64,000 nt of DNA from Eumeta japonica (lineage: Eukaryota > Arthropoda > Insecta > Lepidoptera > Psychidae): the NCBI GenBank assembly GCA_005406025.1, contig BGZK01000003.1:682001-746000 (forward strand), written 5' to 3'. Positions 55,260 through 64,000 of the stretch are shown in pieces. The number at the start of each line of letters is the position of its first letter. The stretch's first letter is position 1. The translations under genes were made by a program, and so were the position numbers. Below the pieces are notes generated by a model. That model ran no database searches and was not told the DNA's origin. It worked only from the letters and a program-made list of their open reading frames with translations.

Positions 55260-55960
55260 GGGTTGGGGAAAAAGTTTTTTCGCATTTCATATACAAATAC
55301 AACATAATTTTTCATTACATTTTATTGACATTTAATTATATATATGCCATTTTGTTCAACAACTTATTGCCATTTTGGAGGTAGTGAAACAATCCCATTG
55401 TTGTAGAAATTTTGGACTTCTGATAAAAAAACTATGGCGTTGTTTTGACTGTTCTTTCTTGATGTTAAATCTATCCTCCCTAAAGAATTCTGTAGGGACC
55501 GTAACAGGTGAAAATCTGAGAGTCAGGAGAAGTCAAGACTATACGGTGGATGCATTAACACTTCCCAAGCAAACGCTCTTAATATTTGCTGAGTGGCTAA
55601 AGATGTGTGTGGTCTTACATCTTACATGGTGCAAACCCACACCCTGCCAATTTGGACCGTTTTTTCTCTACTTATTGCTTGAGTCTCATCAGCTGTTGAC
55701 AGTAGAGATTCGAATTGATGCTTTTACCTGGCGCTAAAAGTTCATAATGAATAATGCCCTTCCAATCCCACCATACAAAGCATCAACTTATTGCGAGTTA
55801 ATCCCGGTTTCGCTATAGTCTGTTGAGCTTGCTTGTCTTTTGACCATGACTTTTTCCACACGTTCTTGTCGTTCTGTCATCCATTTTTCATCACCAGTGG
55901 TCAATTTTTTTAAAAACATTATGTTTCAATAGAGATTTGCAAATCACTATTCACTACATT
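55260..55960 (-). pseudogene. Mariner transposon, 3' half with one terminal repeat
   Basis: The left end GGGTTGGGGAAAAAGTTTTT, TCGCAT immediately after a TA dinucleotide is a mariner-type terminal inverted repeat. Reading inward on the minus strand from about 55.9 kb gives LTTGDEKWMT (second catalytic D), KSWSKDKQAQQTIAKPGLT, RNKLMLCM, HYELLAPGKSINSNLYCQQL after frame changes, then toward the end YSLDFS in the place of the last catalytic block and PPKWQ near the C-terminus. At least four frameshifts or stops occur. The region beyond 55.96 kb shows no matching N-terminal half or right terminal repeat. The 120-codon plus frame 55375-55737 is its antisense shadow. Confidence 0.88.
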
Positions 55961-56479
55961 TATTTCATTAGTCACGTGTGGGACCGAAGTATCGAGCTTC
56001 ATGATATCATCACGCATGCGTAATTTTTTTTTTTGAAAATACTTTGATCAAAATTTCTGATTTATTTTTGTCGAATAGCATAAGAAACTTTGCTCATCTC
56101 GGGCGTCCTCAACCCCACATTTGTTTGAACTTAGTTATTATTAAAGAGATATAGTGACATTCAATATCAATTTACACAACATATTTTCATCTTAATAGCT
56201 TTAACGCGTTATAGCGTTAAAATAGAACAGCATTTTGACGAGACAAAAAACTTTCCTGTTGAAGCACACACCATCATCTTGCTGAGTATGCAATATCCCG
56301 ACAAAATAAGTGCTTAAGTTTCAAGTAAGCCCAACTTATGTAAAGTGCATTGGCAAATTTTCATAGAAGCAGCATGCGGTCGGGACGCTCGGGAGTTCCC
56401 GAGGCGCTCAACGGGTACTTTGATTCCATATTTACAAAGTTTTCATGAAGAACGAAGTCATATAAGTTTTTGCATGGTT
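55961..56479. other. Nothing firmly recognised
   Basis: A balanced patch at 56.34-56.46 kb (GCATGCGGTCGGGACGCTCG) probably begins the dispersed repeat that follows; the frame 56345-56545 spans both. Confidence 0.4.
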
Positions 56480-56640
56480 TGCATTTGCACCCATAATGGC
56501 ATGACTTTCTGTCTGTCTATCTGTATGTTTTTTTTCGTAACTTAATAACGGTCTAACCAATTTTGAAGTGAATCAGTGTACAATGAGGACCTGTGAATGC
56601 GAAAATGATTCATGTTATGTTCTTTCCATAGGCTTTATGT
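56480..56640 (+). repeat. Dispersed repeat with CTGTCTGTCTAT / 'AACGGTCTAACCAATTTT' segment
   Basis: TTTCTGTCTGTCTATCTGTA, TTTTTTTTCGTAACTTAATA, ACGGTCTAACCAATTTTGAA. Same layout as 7.09-7.33 kb, a common non-coding part of lepidopteran dispersed repeats. Confidence 0.5.
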
Positions 56641-56847
56641 TATTTCTATACACAGTATAATCGCTGCAAAAAATGTTTTTTTTTTCTTTAGTAATGATAT
56701 CATTTCAGTTCATGTATTTGGGTGTGGCAGTATGTGTGTGTAATTAGCTTTTTATCGGAGTTAAGGGGGGGTTGAATTTTGTATTAAACTTTTTATGGGA
56801 CGAGACACGCCTTTAAAAAGTGGTAAGATGCGTCTTCCACTCAACCC

Positions 56848-56896
56848 CAACCCCAATTGGGGTTGTATTACTCAACCCCAATGGGTTGAGTAATAC
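56848..56896. repeat. Two overlapping palindromes
   Basis: CAACCCCAATTGGGGTTG (56848-56865) is an 18-bp perfect palindrome. Its last base starts a 14-bp perfect hairpin, GTATTACTCAACCC / GGGTTGAGTAATAC (56865-56878 and 56883-56896), with the loop CAAT. Confidence 0.9.
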
Positions 56897-57011
56897 ATAA
56901 AAATGGGTGTGTATTTTGTACATTATTTTTTTGCGTTTTTAAATCATTCATCCAATTACTATGGAACTGGCCACATGTTTTACTCGCAAATGGGAAGATT
57001 TTTGATGAACG
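56897..57011. other. AT-rich spacer
   Basis: Nothing recognised. Confidence 0.5.
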
Positions 57012-57660
57012 AAACTAGCATTCGCATCGGTGGATGACTGCGTATTCTTATCATTGAACTAAACCACTAAAGTGATGCTGAGAATTACTTCATTAATAAG
57101 AAACTCCTTGAGTAAAATAGACTATTAACATTTCGCTTTGACGTTATCTGCATATTTGTGTTGTTAGAAATTCTAAAAGTATTTAAATTCATAAATAGCA
57201 ACACAATCTCCAATTAATACAGCATAAATTTTATATTGACACTAGAATTTGTCCCGGCTTCGCCTAAATTGGAACTTTGAACGGTAACGGAATCGAAATT
57301 GCAAACGGGACGAGGAGCAGAATAGAGAGCCGAGAGCGGAAGAGTTTAAAACCGAGCGCGGTACAAATACTGTAATCGACCGTGGGATTAAAATTAGATG
57401 CAAGATCATTACTGAAACCGGTATAAGAACAGATTAGAGTTGAGAGCGGGACTGGGTTCAAAAGCGGGATCACATCGAAAATTACTTAAATCGAGACCGT
57501 GTTCGGAAACGACAGTGGTAGAAACTGACATCGAGAACAGGAGCTGGATCGGAATCAAGAATGAGACAGCGATCAGGATCATGATTAATTATTGTAATCG
57601 GTCGATATATAAGATAAAGGAATGAATTCTCTTTACGCGAGCGAAGTCGCGGACGGATGC
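57012..57660 (-). repeat. Purine-rich repeat, copy 6, with shared flank and element end
   Basis: On the plus strand 57.27-57.59 kb is purine-biased (GGAATCGAAATTGCAAACGG, GAGAGCCGAGAGCGGAAGAG, GGAATCAAGAATGAGACAGC). It ends GCGAGCGAAGTCGCGGACGG, ATGCTAGTTT, a standard lepidopteran element end. 57087-57158 is the inverted counterpart of 41667-41729. So this is the same element as at 41.3 kb in the opposite orientation. Frames 57264-57473 and 57440-57625 are artefacts. Confidence 0.7.
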
Positions 57661-57850
57661 TAGTTTACATATAAATTTTATTAGTAGATACGCTTCTTAA
57701 ATCCATACATCATTACTCATAATGGGTATTTTTATGAGTAACTAACTATATTGATTAATGTATGACCTACATAGAATCAGTTTAATAGCTGCCAAAAGTC
57801 AGTTATTAAAGCAGCCCTGTTATTGTACCGGGCTATTATTGCAATTAGGT

Positions 57851-58075
57851 AAGGCCGTAATAGCTGAGCGGTTAATGCAATTCCTTTAAATTAGACGGTT
57901 CGAGATTTGAATCCTGTGTAACGACGAACGATTCTACAGCTCGGAGAGTACTATCCCAAAACGTTGTCACTGAGTGATTATTAAAAGCACCAAAAAGCAT
58001 TGGACTAAGGTGGAGAGCTTAATGCATTAGAGCTTCTATTCAATCGATATGAAATAGATGCTCCTCAACTGTGGT
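57851..58075 (+). mobile_element. tRNA-derived SINE-like element
   Basis: AAGGCCGTAATAGCTGAGCG: A box TAGCTGAGCGG (57861-57871). About 25 bases later comes ACGGTTCGAGATTTGAATCC, a B-box GGTTCGA with flanking stretch. The body with GCTCGGAGAGTACTATCCC resembles the 24.7-kb copy's TCTCGGAGACTATGTT segment. It could be an old tRNA pseudogene, but the shared body favours a SINE. Confidence 0.6.
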
Positions 58076-59654
58076 ATTTTATTTTCTTTTAACATATGCA
58101 TTTTATAAAATCGCAAAACATATTGTTAAAGATTGCATCCGCCATTCACGCTTCGCAATTTAGATGAAGAGAGATGTCATGAAGTGGATTTTTAAAACCT
58201 GCTATCTTTTCCTTGGTTAACGACATCCGGGTGCCGCGGAGTTTGTTCGATGAGTCATTAAGGTAAAACGTTTATGCTTAAGAACTTTCCGGTGCCTCGA
58301 AACATCCAAAGCAGTTTTAAACTTGCTATAAATTCCCTAAAAGATCTTACTCGCCCTCGTAGAATATCAGTTGAAGTTGCTGTTATTCGAATTAAAGTCG
58401 CCGAAGCTATCGCACTGTTATAATGAAACGTAAACATCCAAGAACATCAGAACTAGAGAAGCGACGAGGCTGTTCTGTATAATTATTCAGTTTACTGTAA
58501 CTAGAACTACTAGAATCGACTCGTGAAATATTTGCAAATTTTAGCAGGATAAAGAAAGTGTTTTTCGACAAAAATTGAAATTGAAGGAAAATTGAAGCAA
58601 TAATGGTTTCACCCTTCTTGGCGTTTTCTTGAAGATAGAATATCTTAGCTGTTATTTTAATTTTCATACATAGTTCAACACAATATCTGTGCGAACCTGA
58701 CGATCCTTCTCTGACCTATGAGAACCATCATGATGTCTGCTTTCGGAGTTAACGCATTTTAATTCATATCTTTATTTTAATTCATATCATTACTGATACG
58801 CGATGAGTAACGAGAGTACCTGCTCAGTAGTTGTAGCTCGGTACTGGATTAAATATCGCGGCTCATTTTATCTGCTTCAACGAAACAATGTGATAGCTTG
58901 CACTGAGCCAGGAATTTCCAAGATCCATTTAATATATATGTATTCTTAAATTTTTTCTCTCCATATTTTATAGCGATTCAATTCTTTTCACTCTGTTATT
59001 TTTGGTCTCAAGTCTTGTATCAGTTCCTTTTTCAGAGTCGAGCCACGCAATTCTTCATTTATTTTATTTGGATTTATAGTATGCAGAACTTATAAACAAA
59101 ACAAATAACTTAAATATATAAACGTATAGCTTATGAAAGATATTTTTATGAAAGTTAATTTATCTTATCCAATAATATTAAAATTTAGGCAAGTTTGCCA
59201 AGAAGAAACAACGCAAAGTTACTTTTGAACTTACGGAAACGCGGACGTAAATCGTTGTTTTTTAAATGCTATTTCATTCGAGGTTATTGATAACGAAATT
59301 CTATAAAAAATAAATATATTTAAAAAGCCTTTTAATATGCAATATATTTATATATAAAATTTAAAAGTCTTTTAATTTTTATCTACTGAATTTTCTATTA
59401 AGCTTTTATTTAAATCAATAAATTATTTAAATCAATGAGTGAAACTATTTTCTTTTAGTTTATTATCAATACCATAACCTACCAGAATAAGAATAAGTTT
59501 ATAGATGCTTTTCTAAAATTAAATATTATTAATTTCTTATGATTTTCAAGATAAAATATTAAAATATCAAATAATTTTTTGGTATGAAAAACTAACAACC
59601 AACAAATAGAACGCAACCTAATTATTTTTTTGACAGACATTAGTTGTGAGTATC
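58076..59654. other. Mostly AT-rich, nothing recognised
   Basis: A balanced stretch at 58.2-58.45 kb (CGACATCCGGGTGCCGCGGA) has no convincing frame or repeat. Frame 58407-58667 is unsupported. Confidence 0.45.
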
Positions 59655-59815
59655 TGTGCGACCGAGGTGCGTTAGGCGCTTTTAGAGTTCGCCGTGATAA
59701 TGCGATGACTCGCGGAAAGTGTCGCTTTTGTTCATTTCCAATGATAAATATTTTGATATATAATAATTATGTATTATATTAGTTGAACCCGCCAGACGGT
59801 GTCCTGCCAATCTTT
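59655..59815 (+). repeat. Dispersed repeat R2 (copy 3) and an element end
   Basis: 59680-59765 (GAGTTCGCCGTGATAATGCG ... CGCGGAAAGTGTCGCTTTTG, TTCATTTCCAATGATAAATA) aligns with copies at 36.1 and 52.9 kb. It is followed at 59775 by ATATTAGTTGAACCCGCCAG, ACGGTGTCCTGCC, the same end type as at 49.04 kb. Confidence 0.6.
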
Positions 59816-60020
59816 ATCATGTCTGTATATCAATTGAATTTTATTCATATTTTCCATACATAACATTTTTATTTTATGTAACATATTAACAATATTTGTA
59901 ATCTATATATATAAATAATTGTATATAGAAGTTGGTTGCTGCCTCGCCAACTATTTTCGACTTAAAACAAAGACGATAGCGAAAAATCTTCTCCGCAATA
60001 AAATATAATAATATATATAT

Positions 60021-60040
60021 GTGTGTGTGTGTGTGTGTGT
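60021..60040. repeat. (GT)10 microsatellite
   Basis: A pure GT run of 20 bases preceded by (AT)n. The minus frame 59951-60136 with HTHTHTHTYIYYY is its translation. Confidence 0.95.
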
Positions 60041-60254
60041 ATACATACATGCATGCCAATTTTCTACGTGATCGGTCGAACGGTGTTGGAGTTTAATGAT
60101 GTCATATATGTATACAGTATGGATTCGATCATTCATTTTTTTAATATTTATAATCTCTTGTTTAAAATAACTTTGCTAAGGTAAGTATAATTTCATTGAA
60201 AATTCTTATAAATAATATGAAATAATACAAACACAACCTTAATAAATATTTGGC

Positions 60255-60420
60255 CAGACTGCAATTGCGGGCGCGGTCGCGTCGCAGGGCGTTACGACGA
60301 ACCCTTATCAGTGAAAGTTAACGATTGATCGCGGCTGTGCGAAGTGGATCACTGGCCGGCCACACGGTGCGTTTGCGATTGACCGCCTAACGCGGTACCT
60401 ACGCGTCAGCTCTTCTAAGG
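60255..60420. promoter_or_regulatory. CpG-rich island, candidate regulatory element
   Basis: GCAATTGCGGGCGCGGTCGC, GTCGCAGGGCGTTACGACGA, CACTGGCCGGCCACACGGTG, CGCCTAACGCGGTACC. The boundary to AT-rich DNA is sharp on both sides. No open frame or repeat end. Inference only. Confidence 0.35.
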
Positions 60421-60482
60421 TTGTTAGTACGCCATTTCTACGTAGATGTTTTAAGCTGTTTTTCTTTGAAACGACTACTTTA

Positions 60483-60585
60483 ATTATTATGGTTTCTTTG
60501 GCAAAATTGTATAAAAAGAGAGGACATTATGAATATTTTTGCAGAAAGTTGCATCATGAAATCCATTCTGTATATATAGATGATA
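60483..60585 (+). repeat. Three-copy motif, copy C
   Basis: TTATGGTTTCTTTGGCAAAA, TTGTATAAAAAGAGAGGACA, TTATGAATATTTTTGCAGAA, AGTTGCATCATGAAATCC. It aligns with 14.77-14.865 kb and the complement of 13.29-13.40 kb. No open frame here. Confidence 0.6.
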
Positions 60586-61334
60586 TAAAAGAAATTATCA
60601 AAATCTCAACAATTCTTTCTTACAAAATAATTTTATACGAGTATCAAAATTTCAGACGATAAACAAGTTCTGCTTCTGACAACTAGCGATTTTAAAAGCT
60701 ATTTATTATATTACCTATTAAGAAATGAAAAAGTTAAGGTGAAAATTTAAACTTTGGATAAACTTTTATTTAATTACCAAGCTCTTTGCTTTCAATCTAA
60801 TTGCAAATTTACTTAGTTCTGAATTGACTATAAAAAAAATCTTAATTTAATTTGCCATTAGCTGCTATTAGAAAGACAAAAATGAAACATTGATTTCAAA
60901 TTGAAAAAAAAATATCTTGGGACTGCAGAGTTAAAATTTGAATATTATGAAACAGTTCTTGTTCCATTTCTAAAGATCTCTATAGAGATATTTTATTCAA
61001 CTAAGTAAGTAAAAGAAGTCATTTCAAGTATATCTCTTACTTTTGTCATTGGTTTCAAAAATACTTCTAAGATTCTATTTCTTTTTATTTTGAAGTCAAT
61101 GTTAAATTTTAAAATTCACCATAACCGATATATAAATTGAAGAAGGAAAGATGTACGGACGGTCAGGACTAGTCTAGCTTAGGAATGATATCTACATGAT
61201 GAAATATTGCAGCGGTGTCTCAGAGATCAAGAGTGTTACCTCGAACAGTCGGTACCGTTTTCAAAACTAATATGGGGAGAATTGATCAAAAAGTTTTCAA
61301 TTGAAGTCAAATCATAAGCTACCTCTATTTGCTT
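60586..61334. other. AT-rich stretch, nothing recognised
   Basis: No supported feature. Confidence 0.5.
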
Positions 61335-61465
61335 CGAAGAACACGTTAAGCCTTCGGTCCCAGATGTTATCGTCCCATTGGTGGCGAAAGTCGTTAGTAG
61401 CCCTCAGTCTGCATTGAACCATCACGGAGGCCTCAAGGCCCAAACCCTCATTCTGAAATAATAAA
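61335..61465 (+). mobile_element. LINE 3' tail, copy 2
   Basis: CTTCGAAGAACACGTTAAGC, CTTCGGTCCCAGATGTTATC, GGTGGCGAAAGTCGTTAGTA, GCCCTCAGTCTGCATTGAAC, CACGGAGGCCTCAAGGCCCA. Counterpart of 35.395-35.54 kb. The minus frame 61422-61727 overlaps its end and is unsupported. Confidence 0.6.
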
Positions 61466-62559
61466 ATTGTGAGTGTGTGCATGGTGGAATTGAGTGATTA
61501 GAAACGTGACTACATGAAAATATAGCTTCAAGGAATTTGTCGCGATGCGGGGCAGGTAGCACATAATTCGCAATAAATCCTTCGCCCCAGAAATGTACCG
61601 ATGACAATTTTTGTGAAATATATCTCGTGTTTAATTTTTCGTTCTTGTTATACCGGATAGCCCAAAAAGTGACTTCAGAAGAAAAATTTAGATACCTCGG
61701 ACCCAGGGTTGTTCGAAAATACCCCATATTTCTATTCTTTAAATAATCTTCCGATTATAACATTAAAAATATACTTTTTTAGTTTTGCAGTTTGATTGTT
61801 ATGAGCTGTACCTTCATGCTTAGAATAAATGTCATCTTGATTCTGAGACAAGGTAGATAAATTTTGGTCAAAAGTTAACCATCGTCTTCCCAGAGGAATA
61901 GAATCGAAATTTCAACTAAAGCTTAAAAGTACTTAATCTCGAATTTATGGTTGCAGGCTAATTTTAAAAAGTTAAGGAGATATTATACTTAAGACATAAA
62001 AAAATGGTGGTTAAGAGACTATTTTTCCTAAAATCAGACTTCAAAGATGATGAAGTGGAAATCTCTTAATAATGCAATAAATTATAGTAAAAAAAAAAAG
62101 AAAAAAAAACACGCTTTAAAAGCAAACCGAACTAACAAGTAGAAAATAATTTTCACTTTTCATAGAGTTTGTGTTACTGCAATAAAAAGTCCACTAACAC
62201 GACTCTACAAAAATTTTCGTTTTTTTTTTTTAAATTCATTTTATGATTTTCCGGTTAATTATGCACAAAAACGAAAAGAAAATACCTTTTTTTGGTGCAA
62301 GGTTTTCTTTTGTGATAGTTATAGTAATAATACTCATTTTTGATTTTTTTTTACAAAATTTTAATTAATTTCAATACATTTAAAAATATCGCGCGATCAA
62401 AGTAAGGTTTTTACGTTCACATAGTACAGCTAGATAGCACTCAAGTGATAAACAACGATCAGGTGTTTTGTACAAGTCTAGAAAAACTTAAAATTTCGTT
62501 GCGAAAGTGATGCATTGATGCTGATGCATTTTCTTATATATGTGATCAATTTGTTAAAG
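61466..62559. other. Nothing recognised
   Basis: AT-rich, with several long A or T runs (62.09, 62.22 kb). If the pseudogene that follows was once longer, its 5' part should lie here, but no frame could be read. Confidence 0.4.
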
Positions 62560-63235
62560 TTCGTGATATAAAATGTATTTTATCTTGTTATCTGTGCTTA
62601 TGGAATAGTAGAACGAACATTAAGCACTATAGTCAACGGTCATGGCCTGTAAGAACAGAACTTTGTGTAGGAAAACAAAATGTAAAATTTGAGTCGATCG
62701 TTGAAGCAGAAAAAGTGTTAAAACCACTTTTGCACATTAAGTTAGGGTTGATGAAACGATTCGTTAAAAAAATTGGATGAAACTTCAGAAGCTTTTGGAT
62801 ACTTGAGAAAAATTTTCTGAAGTTATCAGAAGCAAAGTTTAAAGCTGAGGTTTTTGTTGGTCCGCAAATCAGAAAGATTTTCGCTGATGAAAAATTTTCC
62901 ACGTTGTTGAATCGTACTCAAAAAGCGAGTTGGAACAGATTTAAAGCAGTAGTTACTGGAATTTTAGGAGACAACAAAACTGAATACTACCAAAAGCTAG
63001 TTGAGGATATGCTAAAATATTTCAAAGCCTTGGGCTGCAGGATGTTATTAAAAGTAGATATGCTGAATGCTCATTTAGATAAATTTAAAAACGGCATGGT
63101 AGCCTATTCAGAAGAGAAAGGAGAAGGTGTTCATCAGGACATTATGAGCATCGAACAACGTTGTCAAGGCCAATACAATGGAAACATGATGGGAGATTAT
63201 ATTTGGGGTTTATTGAGAGAAAGACCTTATTGACG
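62560..63235 (+). pseudogene. Pseudogene of a multicopy arthropod hypothetical protein, probably transposon-borne
   Basis: Successive plus frames read CYLCLWNSRTNIKHYS, then SWPVRTELCVGKQNVKFES, KPLLHIKLGLMKRFVKKI, a TGA, then VFVGPQIRKIF, and a 109-codon frame (62904-63233) with MLKYFKALGCRMLLKVDMLN, AHLDKF, EGVHQDIMSIEQRCQGQYNG and MMGDYIWGLLRE. I recall many arthropod 'uncharacterized' proteins with the order 'C.LCLWDSR...WP.R', 'PPLHIKLGLMK', 'GCRMSLK.H.LH.HLD', 'GERFHQDI...E.RYQG.....MM.DY.W.L.RE'. The family is repetitive and probably part of a mobile element, but I cannot name it or its activity. A stop and a frameshift separate the first part from the rest. The minus frame 62633-62902 is a shadow. 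Confidence 0.7.
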
Positions 63236-64000
63236 TAAAAGAAAAAGTAAATGGGAGCACTTTTAAATTTTCTACTTTTTTCTAAGTTATTTTGGTAGTA
63301 AAACTTAATAAAAATCATAAACATATTTATATGAATGATTTAATATTTAATTAAAAATTTAAACCACATACTTTGAAAAATATCGTTTACTCGGTTTTAT
63401 GAATACAAAAGCAAACTTTTTCATGCCATATATATTTTTTTTCGTCTAATTACGACCTAAAGAATCGAAATTTAATGCTTTAAAATCAAAGTAAAATTTT
63501 GCTTTGACCCGTGTAATCAATTACGATTAATTAACTTGAAAGAAAATTAGAGTAAAACTAAAGTTATTAAGAACAAAATAATTTAATTTATTGTAGAAAG
63601 CGAAGAGTGTAAATTTTTACATTTTCATTATAACCCTATTTTTTTAAATAGTTATAAATGTAATACTTAATTGTATCATTTAATGACAAGCACCTTTATT
63701 GCTGTAACAGAAGCTCTTTATAGGTAAAAAAAGTATTGTACTTTGTAGTTCAGTTTGCTTTTAAAGCGTGTCTTTTTAGTTTTTTGAAATGATATTTTCT
63801 AACTTTTACGTCTCAATACGATATCAATAGCCTTGATTTAAGAATATCTAACGTTTGGCAATGAATTTAACTTTATATCATTCTTGGCTACATAACCTTT
63901 CTATTTCGTCTAATGCGTAACTATTATATAGGGCGCTCCGTGTTAACTTTGAACAATTAAGTTCTTCTATTTGAATTCCATTTAGTGACCTTCTGAGACT
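63236..64000. other. AT-rich stretch to the window end
   Basis: No supported feature; a downstream part of the preceding element may be included but has no recognisable end. Confidence 0.45.

Noticed and set aside
55375..55737. 120-codon plus-strand frame, the longest after the satellite frame
   Set aside because: It is antisense to the Mariner pseudogene, whose minus-strand motifs (TGDEKW, KPGLT, YCQQL) explain the DNA.
62633..62902. 89-codon minus-strand frame
   Set aside because: It is the antisense shadow of the plus-strand pseudogene with the HIKLGLMK block.
1..64000. CRISPR array, operon or bacterial-type gene cluster
   Set aside because: No regularly spaced direct repeats with unique spacers and no long ORFs; the composition and transposon content are those of an insect chromosome.

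Overview
The window looks like AT-rich, non-coding chromosomal DNA from an insect, most likely a moth or butterfly (Lepidoptera). That assignment rests on repeats that I recognise as typical of lepidopteran genomes. The clearest is a complete element beginning with a GGGTTCCGTACCC-type head at about 39.41 kb and ending in a CGACTCG...GCCGG(T)n tail at about 39.90 kb. Others are LINE 3' tails of the 'AAAGGCCGGCAACGC...GGGCGGCGG' type (8.7 and 30.3 kb), repeat ends of the 'TAGCTGACCCGGCAGACGT' type (49.0 and 59.8 kb), and Mariner, Jockey-like, Ty3/gypsy, hAT and Penelope-like remnants. No database search was possible, so these are assignments from memory plus direct reading.

No intact host protein-coding gene, tRNA or rRNA could be supported. 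Nearly all open frames are under 120 codons. Most are antisense shadows of decayed transposons or are created by simple or tandem repeats. The window therefore reads as a gene desert or a very long intron.

Layout. 0-11 kb: AT-rich, with a CpG-rich patch at 0.1-0.3 kb, a purine-rich repeat at 6.3 kb and LINE tails. 11.1-11.65 kb: Mariner transposase pseudogene. 12.8-17.4 kb: a hairpin flanked by direct repeats, a LINE C-terminus, two copies of a three-copy motif, and a Ty3/gypsy pseudogene (protease and reverse transcriptase) on the minus strand. 17.4-23.7 kb: sparse, with perfect hairpins. 23.7-30.4 kb: a repeat with an internal microsatellite, a tRNA-derived SINE, a relative of the 34 kb satellite, LINE fragments and a Jockey-like fragment. 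31.4-31.8 kb: a TGCG-type minisatellite beside a CpG-rich island with homeodomain-type sites. 34.33-35.01 kb: a 120-bp tandem array that creates an artificial 40-residue protein repeat. 36-48.4 kb: dispersed repeats, CpG islands (36.8, 38.5, 42.5, 48.1 kb) and a long miRNA-like hairpin (43.2 kb). 49.0-51.1 kb: a composite repeat holding a Penelope-like element with a GIY-YIG domain, 80-bp perfect inverted repeats and a 13-bp target-site duplication. 52.8-57.7 kb: dispersed repeats, a hAT fragment, a second Mariner pseudogene and a purine-rich repeat. 57.8-64 kb: a SINE, repeats, a CpG island, and at the end a pseudogene of a multicopy arthropod hypothetical protein.

The recognised proteins all belong to mobile elements or probable mobile elements, and all but the 246-bp GIY-YIG frame are interrupted. 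There is no gene cooperation to describe. The points of most interest are the structure of the Penelope insertion, the 120-bp satellite and its dispersed parent, a family of at least six strand-biased purine/pyrimidine repeats, several near-perfect hairpins, and the isolated CpG-rich islands, which are candidates for conserved regulatory DNA.
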